Assembly (NCBI GenBank): GCA_963082875.1
Contig: OY720100.1
Coordinates: 14,036,591-14,100,590, forward strand
Length of the DNA: 64,000 nt
Direction: 5' to 3'
From: Corella eumyota
Taxonomy: Eukaryota; Chordata; Ascidiacea; Phlebobranchia; Corellidae
Shown here: in pieces, positions 42,901 to 54,700 of the stretch
Layout: each line of letters starts with the position of its first letter
Position numbering within the stretch: the first letter of the stretch is position 1
The notes under the pieces: generated by a model
Database searches by the model: none
Seen by the model: the letters and a program-made list of their open reading frames with translations, nothing else
What the model was told of the DNA's origin: nothing
Translations under genes and position numbers: made by a program

Positions 42901-45900
42901 TTAATTGCTTTTTAATGTAAAAGGCGAATTAATAAATGTATATTGGGACAAAAATTGGTTATTATTAAAGAACTAAATTAATGAAAAGCAAAATAATTAA
43001 ATTAAAAAATCCTGAAAACATTGTTAAAAAATAGGAGTTTCAAAACAGAAAAAGTTAATTAATTTAAAAATACAGGGAAAGCTTTATAACATATGGTGTA
43101 AACTGCTTGAACTGGGTAATTATGTTTTCTTTTACCAACACTATTTCCGCTTATGTAAGTGCCCTTCGGGCTTTATTATTTTATGCTTAGCCGGCAATCG
43201 TAATAAACAAAAACATGTTTAAAAGAATACAGAAAAAAATACACAAAAATTGTAAAGTTCATAACAAAATGTCAAAATTTAATTTTTTGGTAATTGATAT
43301 ATAGAAAAAAATGGCCTATACACTAGACTACTGTTTATATTTGCCAATTAAATTAAAAAAGGATTTCTTGATCAAATAACAACAAATTATCAAAACATTA
43401 AAGTTTATTTTTTCAATCTTATTTTTACCGAGACGCGCGTTGTGCCAATGCATTTCCTATCTGTGAGAATATTTGATTACATATCCGTTTTAACCAGGAA
43501 GTCGGACAATTGCAACAAAACAGGATATCGTGAATTATCTGTGACGGTAAACTAACAATATTAGGTTACAGGCAAGCTTTGAAATCCGGTTCATTATAGA
43601 GAAAAATTGCCCTGCCAAAAAAAATTCGGGGTTTTTTAACACGTTTATATCTGACTCATTTGATAGGTAATCGTTTTTAAGACAATGGAAATAAAGTTTT
43701 TGTGTAAATAAATCACCTTACACCACAATTTTATACAAAAATTTTTAAAATTAATCCGAAAAAGAAAGGTACGAACTGGCACAAGTACTCATAATATTTT
43801 CTAGTCATATCGTATAACCTAACGTTATAAAAATGTTTACAAAAATAAAATAACTTACGTTAACATTATACCCAAAACCCAAAGCTAAAAATGGATAAAT
43901 TGATTTTCAGGATTTGCGCAAATGTGAGATATTTCTGGTTTTTAAAAATGTTTATATAAAACAAAACTGCCGAGGCCCTACGCAAGTTATGCACACGGAG
44001 TATTGAAAATAGCTTTAAGCCAACGCATGCGAATCTACAAAACGTTTCTTCTCTTAGTTTCAACAAGTATTTGACATTTATAGTGTTCACACATGTGGAA
44101 TTGTATACCTGACCAATGTCACTCAAAATTTCGCCTGTTTTAAAAAGTCAAGTAGCAATACACCGACACGAAATCGAACATTTTAAACCCAGTTCCTAAA
44201 TTCTTACAGTTAAGCAGGTTTTTGAATTTCACTGCGTTTAAAAACACCTGTAGGCGTTCAATACCTGTTTATGCGTCATTTAACTTTCTAAAAGCAGGTG
44301 AGATTCTTGGGATAGGATATTAAAAAGTTGTTGACATTTGTTAAATACAAACTTGACGTGGTTTTTGCAATCAGTACTCGCTGCGCTCGGTGATTTCTAT
44401 TAGGCCGTTGACATTAAAGTATGTGGAATTATCAAAATGTTGACGAACTTTGAATTTTCTCTTAGCGTTTGTTTTAGATTAGTAATAAGAATTTATTGAA
44501 TTTACATTTTGCGGTTCTTTTTTATAATATAGGTACAAATTTAAAAGATTGTTTTTTTTTTATATTGTGTTAAATACAGACGCCTTTTGTTTAGTCCTAA
44601 TTTTTAAACAGCTTTAAAAAATTGCCCAAACTTGATTTGACTATTTAAAAATAAACAAATAATTGCGAAACATATTTGATTTGTTCCAAATTTTGACCAG
44701 TCATTTGACCATTATTTTTACATAAATATTCGTTTAAATAAATTGATTTTTTTTGCCCAAAATAAATGATAATCTCTGCTCTATACGTGACAATTTATCT
44801 ATTCGCAGTTAATCGTTGTTTGCATTGCCACAAATTGTGATTTTAAATCCCAAAAATATTCTCTTTACTCAAACCAATTGAACGTCATATGACCATGATG
44901 GGTTTAATATATTTAACAAAAATATATGCACTGTCATTTTTATAAAGCGCTGTGTCATTTAAGTCAATATTTTTTCAACTTGGACTTTTTTGGAATTTGA
45001 ACTTGGTCGGGTTTAAATGACTTTGTTTGACTTTCTAATTTGCAAATCATGTTGCTTTTAGGTTGTTTTAAAATGACCCAAAGTAAGAACTTTGAAGTAA
45101 AAATTGTATTTTACACACACATAGTTTAATAAGATTATTGAACATTGATTTTTGAAAATATTTATGATAAACAAATCTTAAACCTTGGATTTTTACTTTT
45201 GAAAATGGAAATTCGAAAATATGAGTTGTTAGATAATTTAATTGATTATAAATATCTCAAACCAACAAAAGGGCCTTAAGCCATAGCGCTTTTTGTTTTA
45301 AATTTAGAAAGGTGAAAATTTCAGTGTGGAAACGAATTGGAAATTACTGTGTTTCAAAAAACTGTTTTTGGTATATTGGCCAGCAGAATTAGTCTAATTT
45401 GGTCTTTAAAAAATTGATTGTAAAATTTAGAATGTGGTACAAAAAGTTTTTGTATTCAGGCAAATTTTTTTGGCCAGGTTAAATTTGAATTATTGTATTT
45501 TTAGACAAAATAAAAAAACACCAAAAAAAAATAACCTCGACTACTTTTAGCCTTTTTAAAAATATATATTTTTATGTAGTTATCGCAAACTATCACACCT
45601 TTTAAAAATAAACACAAAATATTACAATTAACATCAAACACGATTCCATACTTTGATATGCGACCCTATCTTGCTTTTCAAAGCAACTTTGATGTATTTC
45701 TGCCAGTACATTGTTTAATCAAGTCGGCGCGGCAGTGTTAAGTGGCTATATTAAACCATACACAGCCATTCATTCGAAACCATAGTGGGTTATTGTGTTG
45801 TGTTTTTACAAATTACAGTAATGTATAAAGCATAGGAAACCTGTGCTGTCGCGACCTTAGCAAAATATTGTAATTTTGTATAGACATATACGCCAAGTCG

Positions 45901-48900
45901 CGTCTTAGTAAACATATGCAACTATACGACGCCTGATATAAAGCGTGGGAGGTGATATGAGGGTACATGATTCAATAGACGTGAATTCGACGTCACGTAG
46001 GGATGTGGCACTTGTTTAAACTCTTCTAAAGGCTTATACCACCAAATAAGTGGCCGCGAATAGGTGGAAATATCCAGTTCTACAGGCAGTATCTTGTAAC
46101 CTATGACACATTTTATACGAATTCGTATGTTGCTAAGGTAAAGGTATTTAAACTATTACAACTATGCGCAAACCTGGTCGTCCTGGTAAATTAGATATCC
46201 CTATAAAAGGGTAGTCAAAGATTGTGTCAACATTTCAATGTTTAACGTGGGAATGGAATTTAATAATGTTTGGCAGTACAAAGTCTAACATATAGACCTT
46301 CAAAGCCAGACTAACCCATTAAAGGCAGAGGTATTTACTGCTTCGTTGGGTATGTGTAATATGTAACAGCTTAACTGGAATTCCAAAAATTCCTGTAAAG
46401 TGTTTATTACCTTTCATCGGCTTGTTACCTGGAATTATCAACCTTACATGTTTGTATTTTCCATGGTCTGTTTACGACTTGTGGTTGCATAATTTGCGGT
46501 CGAAACATGTTTTTTTCGATTTTAAAAACAGAGCGTGGTTTAGAAATTTAAAAATACCCGCTTAGAAATATCAAGCGGTACAAATGTAGCGCGCGAGTCG
46601 TGCAACACTGTCAGGCCACGGAATTTCCGAAAACCGGATCCGACCGGTTTAGTGGCGCGTTGCTATGCCTCGATCGATACGCTACCAACCGAATCCAGGA
46701 TACAAATTTCAATACAGGATTTGTAAAGCCTGACATTCCTGAAGGTTTAAAATGAATAGTTGAATAAACAATCGATAAAGATTCTGAATGGCGTGCTTTG
46801 AAGAGCAAAATATATGGCCAACACATTGCTACTGTGCGGTCAATTACAGATTATTTTTACTATGTGTGTGACCTAAAATGTTATTATGCCAACTGATTCT
46901 TGCTCCTTATTTGCTTTAAGTATCCTATTGATTATTTGAGTCGATTAAGGCATAATAATAGCCCCCACAAGAGAGTTACATAAACTGTAAATTGGATTTC
47001 TTTCCTTAAGTGCATTGGCAACAAAAGGCCTTGTAGTAATAACGATTGCCCTTACATAAACTACTTTTCCGGTTAAGCCTTAGAAATCGCTAAGTTCTGA
47101 ATGGCGGTTATTTATATAAAGGGCTTTGTTACGTCAGAAGGTTATATTGTGATACATGACACCGTTACATCCTGTAGTAGGGCCTTCGAGAAGTGTGTGT
47201 CGAAAGAAAGTAGGGCCTGTCTAGGCGCGCCCTCAAAAACGCCCCCCCTCCAACTTGCAAAAATCAAACAAATTGCACAAGATGTCGTTTTTAAAAAACC
47301 CTTTCAAATTCCCATGGGAAAAATGAATAGAAAATTTATAAACATCTGTTTTTCTTTAATGTCAACAAGTGTCATGTGAACAACAAGATTTTTAAATTAA
47401 TTACAACAGCGTTTCCTGATTGCTTTTCACATGGGCAATAGCGTGGCCTTTAGTAAATGTTATTCACGTGCCTTACATGTGTTTTGTATGACTTGACTAT
47501 TATTCATACGTTTTCAATCACTTGCTATATATTGCAACTAAAAATAAATGCAGAATTGCTATTTTTGTGTATTTTATTTGCACTCTTTTTAGCAAGCGCC
47601 TTTGTAAACATTTAATTGTGTCTAAAAATTGATAAAAATTGTATACCAAATTTTATTAGTCAAATTTTACATTTAAATTTTCAAATTTCCCAATGTTTTT
47701 TGAATAAAATAAGTGTAATGAGTGTTCATTAAAATCGGGTAGTTTCCAAAACTACACAAAGAAAATTAGATTCAAGTAGGCATGACTTTTTTATAAGAGA
47801 GAGAGAGGGGTGTAAAACAACTTCTTGAGTTCGTCGAACTGCTAAGCGAAGCAATAATATTTTGCAGGCTCTATAACAACACATCGGCATTGAAAACAAA
47901 ACTTGTGTTTTGCTGGGTATTGCTACAACAGCGCAAACAATTAACCACTCAAAACAAGTTTAATTAGAAACATAGTTTATGGAAAGCTACGGTTTTAAAT
48001 ACACCAAGTAAACAACCTTAACAGAGGTTAAAACCTGTTAAATAATTTCACCATTTAAAGGATCGTGCACATTATGTGCTTACCTGTGACTTTTGCTTGA
48101 CCTTAATAAGGATTTGTTCTATTTTTGTGGCCGTAAATGGAGTGTATTTTAGGAAGAAATATCATTTAATGCTGAACCGAAACGTTTTTCTTCGTATTGC
48201 ACATTAAATCTAAGGTTAATCCTAGCAGAACGTGCTTAATAACATGCGACCTTGGTTACAGGTAATGCTGTGTTTATATTTAAAACGTGGTAAAAACAGA
48301 CCCGATACAAACCTTATTAGTTGATTTTATCGTAAATAATTTATGATATTTACTACAAAACAGCGTGGCCAAAAGCGAAACAACATGTACATGATGACTT
48401 GGCGTTTTTCCAACTGAAACACGCGAAAAACAGCTCGTGGTTAAGTGGGACCACTTATAATTTAAGCCTAGTTGTTTTGCAAGTCAGGTGTTGCAACACA
48501 GTTGGCTTGCTAATGGCGCGATATTTCATCATGTTGTATATCGTAGCACGCGTGTCTTTTGTTATTATAACCTACATGCTTCATGGCCTAAAAAGTGCTT
48601 GAGTTTATATTTGGCCACACTGCCTATTAGAAGTATGTTATTAGTTGTTTACAGACTAGACCACGGGGTTACTTCGTAATGGCTGGTTACATATTAACCT
48701 CGTGACTTTCTAGTTATTTTATTTTTGAGAAACTCCTTTTTAAGCATCCGGTAAAAAAAATTTTATAGTAATTTGAGTACAAGTTACTGTTTGATCTTTT
48801 TATTTCTTAGTACCCACAAACTGTTTGTTTTAAACATTACCGGGTAACTGTAAAGTTTAATTTATTTAATTAAGGTTGCTTTTTGAATTATCGAGTTTGT

Positions 48901-49003
48901 GTTGCTTAGCAACAACTTTTGTTCACTTTTATAATATTTCTATCTAGGATAATTTGGTATAATAAACTTAAAAAACACAAATCGTTACAATTTCGATGAA
49001 TTT
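42901..49003. other. Gene-poor stretch between two convergent units
   Basis: Scanned on both strands; only isolated open frames (for example 43866-44126, 46611-46826, 47101-47379, 48399-48679) with no motifs, no splice partners and no start context. The composition rises in GC around 46-48.7 kb, and a (GA)n run lies at 47799-47810. No SINE is recognisable in the whole 6 kb, in contrast to the introns on either side. Confidence 0.5.
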
Positions 49004-50165
49004 TTTATTTATTATTTTTTTGATGACACCATTTAACCCAATAAATACAATATTATAAATTATCACATAGAAATCAATAAAAAAAGTGTAATTTTTACGT
49101 TTTACAATTTCGGTGTTTTACATTAGCAATATAACAATACACAATGTAATGTGGAAAAACACAAAGAAATAGTGTTGACAGTTATTAATGAAGAAACAAC
49201 GAAAAATACAAGGATATGACGTAATAATGTTGTCACGAAATCCGTTACAGCAGTCATGTTTTCGGTTTCACATAATGTCCTAAAAAAGAAATCAGAAATT
49301 CGTTTAAAAATATATCAGAAATTTTTGTAAAAGTTTTACATATAACTACAGAATGCTAAATAAGTAAAACATACAACTGTATATATAAGTAAACAACTAT
49401 TGTTAATAACTTTAAAATATGCAATTTTAACACATTTTGTAATAACAGTTAAGTAAATATACAAAAGCATAAAATGAATGTTTTTATTTACCTATTAAGG
49501 ACTATTGATTGGCTTGAAAAATTAAATATCAGCAAAAAATAAGGATTTGCAGTCGTAGTTGAAGGTCCCCTCCCCAATCTTTAGAGTCCTCGAGGTTTCA
49601 TAATACGAGCTCACAAAATCCATTAAGATTGCCAATCTGGCAACTAATAAAATGTCTTCAAGTGTAAAGCCAATTAACAGGGCAAGCCTAGTCCGTCTTT
49701 TTGAGGATAAATTGTTTTTTTTCTTCTTTTTCTATGACGTCAGACTAGGACTTGATCCAAAAAGCAACGCTCTCGCAACGTTGCAGTCCTTGCGTTTGCT
49801 TTTAGGAAACAGAATTTTCTGTCCCTTTGGCTTACACAATTGAAGTTGCCAGTCATTAGGTAAACTATCCGCAGATATCTCAAGAAAATTCATTGTCTTT
49901 AGAGGCCAATATGGCTCATATATGATCCAATAGTTAAAGTTGAAGATCAGTTAAAGTGTTCCAGTCGAAAAAATTCAGTAAGATTCCAGTTTTGCCTTTG
50001 TTGTCGGAATAAATTCTTCAGTTTTAGAACCAGTCTAAAACTAACAGCAAAGGCACGCCATCTTTACAAGCAGAAATCTTTTTTTTTGAATTTTTTTTAA
50101 TAATATATACACTGAGCTTTTTAGCGTACTACATGCACTATCTCTGTACGTTTCAACTCAAAGTA
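49004..50165 (-). ncRNA. Putative TATA-driven two-exon transcript (partner of 42-kb unit)
   Basis: Inferred first exon about 50165-49492 ending CTTAATAG before GTAAATA, intron 49491-49280 with acceptor CTTTTTTAG, and second exon running to AATAAA signals (minus) at 49004-49013. It shares the 22-bp block and the donor context with the 42-kb unit. A 53-codon frame lies inside exon 1 (see next entry). Transcription is inferred from the TATA box and splice sites. Confidence 0.4.
49732..49893 (-). CDS. Possible 53-aa basic peptide
   Basis: The third ATG of the inferred first exon opens a frame MNFLEISADSLPNDW followed by a basic stretch KPKGQKILFPKSKRK and DCNVARALLFGSSPS. The DCNVARA codons coincide with the 22-bp block conserved at 42 kb, where the two differences inside it fall at third codon positions or just after. 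Two short upstream ATG frames precede it. No family recognised; a real peptide is possible but unproven. Confidence 0.35.
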   Translation of the reverse strand: MNFLEISADSLPNDWQLQLCKPKGQKILFPKSKRKDCNVARALLFGSSPSLTS

Positions 50166-50189
50166 AGTATGATGCAACCATAGCGCGAG

Positions 50190-50197
50190 CTTATATA
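50190..50197 (-). promoter_or_regulatory. TATA box (TATATAAG)
   Basis: Read on the minus strand as CCCTATATAAGCTCG; a strong TATA context for the leftward transcription unit ending near 49004. Confidence 0.6.
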
Positions 50198-51100
50198 GGG
50201 CCGCGTAACCAATACAAAGCGTCACGAGACCTATCCGCCTTATAAGGAGACCACGTGACTCCAAATTTTTCGGTTTCAAAGAATTGCGCAATGACTAAGA
50301 CATTTAGGTAAATTCCAACGTGGAATAAAACACGTGATATTTCGATGTTTGGTAAATTTTAACAACTTTTACTGCACATTTCTGTTGCTGATTAGAGTAC
50401 AGAACCGAAAACAGTAAAAATTTTAAATGATATTTGATTAAATATAACTTTTTTAAGCAACAAAAAGCCTAGCATGGTAATTGTAACAATTTAAATTTTA
50501 ATTTGAGCTTACTTTTGTACTAGAATACCTAATTTGGACACGTGTTTATATTAAGGGTGGGAATTAAAATCCAATTACTTATTGTTAAAGCAACACTTAC
50601 AGCTATTAATAAACCGATAGGCTATTTTTTGAATTTTAATATCACAGGTAAGATGACGACATAACGAAAAAACAATCAAAAGTTTTTTTTCACTAAAAAT
50701 ACAAATTTTCAATTCATTGAATCGCCGCAGGCGGAATAATTTGGAAATTATTTTTGCAATGGTAGTATGACTAGCCGTTAGTGTCACATGGTACGTCACG
50801 CCTTTGTCACGTGCTTAGGCCTGAACCAGGCGTGTCTATAGGCGACAATCGAGTTCCAGAAATATAACGTGATGTTTACAGGCTTGCCCACCCGATATTT
50901 ACATTAATATTTTAAACACCTTAGAAAACGCCCGGGCTTAGAATCTGTATGTAAATCATTGTAACTTAATTACAAATAAAAAACAAAAAGGAGGAAATTA
51001 GATTTATGGATTGGAGTTTTAGGGCAGAATACTTTTCTTTTACTTGGAAAATTATAACCAAAAAAATGTATTTTATTTTTTAGAGTCCCTTACTTTAAAT
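50198..51100. promoter_or_regulatory. Upstream region with four CACGTG E-boxes
   Basis: CACGTG occurs at 50252-50257, 50331-50336, 50539-50544 and 50808-50813, with a CRE-like TACGTCAC at about 50792, all upstream of the minus-strand TATA box. Such sites bind bHLH-ZIP and ATF/CREB factors. The 50575-50799 minus open frame overlapping them shows no features of a gene. Confidence 0.45.
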
Positions 51101-51110
51101 TTTAAAGGGT

Positions 51111-51255
51111 AGTACTGAAATACGGGATGCGGGAAGTTGCGGGGTGCGGGAAATACCGAGAAAGTACAAAAATTCCGTTCCGTCCCGCATTCCGCGAATT
51201 TTCGTTAACGTTTACATACGGTCCCGCACTATCCCGCATCCCGTACTTTAGTATT
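51111..51255. mobile_element. GC-rich MITE of about 145 bp
   Basis: Ends are 24-bp inverted repeats (51111-51134 and 51232-51255; core TACGGGATGCGGGA, about 20 of 24 matching), with further copies of the GCGGGA/CCCGCA phrase inside. Too short to encode anything. It stands out in AT-rich surroundings. Superfamily not assignable. Confidence 0.7.
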
Positions 51256-51282
51256 GTCCATTTCAAATTCTTTTTTTGAATC

Positions 51283-51346
51283 ATTAAATAAACATTTGTG
51301 TAGTTTCCAAAATAGTTAAATAAACATTTGTGTAGTTTCCAAAAAC
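51283..51346. repeat. 32-bp tandem duplication
   Basis: The unit TTAAATAAACATTTGTGTAG and following bases is repeated once, nearly perfectly, between the MITE and the RWD-GTPase gene. Confidence 0.8.
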
Positions 51347-51774
51347 AACAAATGTTCAACCTGTATTGTATTTGCATAGACTTTGCCCGTATTCGAGCCC
51401 TATATGTTATTGTAGGTAACTCAAAGTCCAAAAAACCTAGCTCAAAAACATTTAAAAATTTTTTTAAATTGTTGCATAATTTTAAGTTACATAACTTCCT
51501 TAAATTCAAATTTTTTACACTTTTCAATTTTGAATAAGCTTATTAAAAACGATTTTTGTTATGCAAATCAAATATCTGTGGCATTTTTCCATGTGTTACA
51601 TAATATTTAAATTTTAAAAGCTTATAAGGCAGAAGGTAAATAATAACAATATACGTTATGTGGTTTACATTATTTTATTAAATTTTCTGAGAAATATTTG
51701 GAAATTCTGTAAATACGTCACAGCAAAAGGGGAAGTACCAAAACTGCAACCGGATCGATTTGTGAAAACAAAAC
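51347..51774. other. 5' flank of RWD-GTPase gene
   Basis: No coding exon. TACGTCACAGC about 55 bp upstream of the ATG is a CRE-like element near the likely start site. Confidence 0.45.
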
Positions 51775-54700
51775 ATGGATTCAAACGAGGAATTAAAAAT
51801 GGAATTTGAGGCGCTGGAAGCTATCTTTATGGATGATTTCACAGGTGAAGTTTGTATTTATAATGTTTATGTTAAATTTTACAATTTGTAAAGTGTGAAT
51901 GCATTTAAATCAAGTTTAGTTTAAGACTCATAACTTTTGCTATTTCGACAACATTTTTTACCGGCAGCGTGGTGAAGTGGTAAGAACGCTTGCTACACTA
52001 CGTCGTGGGTTTAATCCCCACTGCTTTTATGGTGTAGCGCTCCTGAGTGAGGCGCTATAAATTGTATAAACTTCTGCTGAGCCAGCACTTAATTAGCAGT
52101 ATAATTATCAGGCAATTATAATCTATATAATATTTCAAACTGCTAAAAGCAACTCTAGCCTGGGATGGAGTAAGAGATGTTACTTTTTGTTTAGGTCACA
52201 CATGCGACTTTCTAACATCGAGGATAAAAATAAATACAAAAAAAACATGGTTGTTGTTATTAATACAATATTATAGACTCTTAAATTTTATTTTGTGGTT
52301 CTTTTAAAGTTGTGACGTATTAGCATATGTACAGTGTAAAAAATTAAAAAAAAATTGTAAAATAGTTTAGTTTATGGGCATTGTATTGTGGCCATGGTGC
52401 TGAGTATTATATGCTGAGTAATAATTTTGGGGGGAATACACATTACTAGGCAAAGTTTGCAATCATAAAAAATAGGTGCAATGAGCAAAGACTAAATGTG
52501 TGCAGTGTTTAGCAAATACAACATTACTCAAAATGCTTGCAACATTTAACTTTTAATACATTGGACAAAACACACTTGCAGGTTATTGTGGTATACATAA
52601 TTTGCAGTTGGTACACTTGGTAATTGTTGCTATGAGTTTGGTGCCTAATTTTTTTTGTATATCTCTTTATTCTTTATGTGGGGAGGTCTTATGCACAACC
52701 TAAAGATAGAGTAACATCAGTTACTCCGACTAAGTCTCGAGTTGCCTTTAGCAGTTTTTGATATTATATAAATTTTAATTGCCCAATATTTAAACTGCTG
52801 ATTGAGTGCTGGCTTAGCAGGAATCAATATTATTTGTAATGCTACTCAAGAGCGCTACAGCATGAGAGCAGTGGGTATTGAACCGGCGACCTCATGGTGG
52901 TGTAGAAAGTATTCCCACCACTACACTATGCTGCTCTTACGGCTTTGTATATCATAAAATATTTGTATAAATGCAAAACATTTACAATGTGTTTTTAATT
53001 ATAAAATTATTTTTGTCATTTTTTACCTTTGTACTCTTTTATTATTATTATCATTAATGCATGAAAAATCTACAAAGCTTTATATTAAAAAACAATTTAA
53101 TTTATTTAAGACAAAATTGAGTTTTAATTAAGAATACTTTTAATATTTTTTTTAGATTTAGCAACAAATCCACCTTCATGCATGGTCGCACTCAGTGGTT
53201 TAGATTTCAAATTTTTTTTAAAATTAAAATTTCAATTTATTGAAAATTATCCTGAAGTAGTTCCACAAATTGATCTACCTTTAAGAGTCGACACTTTTAA
53301 TATATCAGCAAAGAAAACACTTTTAAATTATTTAAATGAAATTGTAAGTACAATGTTTTCGTAATATTAACTATTGTTTATTTTATTTTTTATATTTATT
53401 AACCTTTGATCCTTAACATAGAAGAACATCAGTTAACCTGACCCAGTCTCGGGTTGCCTATAGCAGTTTAGAATATTATAGATCATAATTGTTCAATAGT
53501 TAAGCTGCTGATTAGTTGTTAGCTCAGCAGAAGTTTATAACGTTTATAGAAACTTACTTAAGGGTGCTACAGCATGAGAGCGGTGGGGATCAAATCCAGG
53601 ATCTCATGTAGTTAAGCCAAATGTTCTGACTACTACACCACATTACCAGCTTTTGTAATAATTGCATAAAATATTTTTAAATGAAAAAAATTTAAAGATG
53701 AAACTACATTTTTTAAATACAGGCTGTTAAAAATATTGGAATTGCAATGGTTTACACTTTAGTGGAAGCAGCAAAGGAATGGTTAACAGATAACAACAAA
53801 CTCTTTACCAACAACAAATTAGAAGAAGAACATAAAGAAGAAATTATTTCAGAAAATTTTGAGGCGGATGAAAATGATTTAAAAGATTTAGGAAAAGTAT
53901 CTGAAGGAAAATGGGATTTTGTTGTTGGACTTGTGGTAATAATAAACATTTAAAATATTATTTTTTTCTTGATTCAAATTTTATCAATAATGGTATAGCT
54001 ATTGTAATGAAATTTTTAGATTTTTTTTAAATATGTTTAATATATAATATATACTTTTTCATATTTTACAAAATTTTTAATTTGTGGGGTGAAATTTAAT
54101 AATTTAACAATAAATTAGTAAAAAAAGCAACAGTAAAGAAAAAATCTAAAAACTAGCCAAAAAAATTGTTTTTTAAATGTATTTTCAACTATTTGCACAT
54201 AGACATATTCTTTAAAATAAACTTAGTTTTCACAAACATACAAATTCAGGGCAAGCCATCATCTGGTAAAAGCACCTTCTTTAACGCAACAACAAAATGT
54301 AATCGAGCAAAAATAGGGGAACACCCTTTCACCACAATTGAACCGAATTATGGACAAGCTTTTTACACAATTAAAGACCCAGTACCTTCTTTTGGAGTTA
54401 TCTCTGAACCAGGTAATATTTATATAATTTTTTATATTATTTTCTATTTTCGCTTATGATTAACCTACTTTTCAACCTATTTATATAGTGAGTTATGCTT
54501 TCAAGCCCTTCCTTGAATTGTTTTACAAGAGTTTATGGATTTTGTTGCCTAATAACTTATCAGCCAGTTGGTTTTGACCTTATTGGATGTTGATATTGTT
54601 TACTGTACCTTACAAAAGGGTGTCATGACAAGAATGCAAAAGGGATTGAACCCAGGACCTTATGCAGTTGAGCCAAGTGTTTATTCTGAACATTATGCCA

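Noticed and set aside
43866-44126. 86-aa minus-strand open frame
   Set aside because: Low complexity with no recognisable family and no flanking gene signals.
47101-47379. 92-aa open frame on plus strand
   Set aside because: No domain, no splice or promoter context, and no similarity to anything else in the window; length is within chance for this GC-richer patch.
48399-48679. Two overlapping open frames in different phases
   Set aside because: Overlapping frames of similar length without motifs are expected by chance; neither has a TATA box or splice partner.
50575-50799. 74-aa minus-strand open frame upstream of the 50-kb TATA box
   Set aside because: Lies in the promoter-like region between E-boxes with no start context or splice signals.
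51102-51527. 141-aa minus-strand open frame
   Set aside because: It crosses the GC-rich MITE and a tandem duplication, and its composition changes at those borders.
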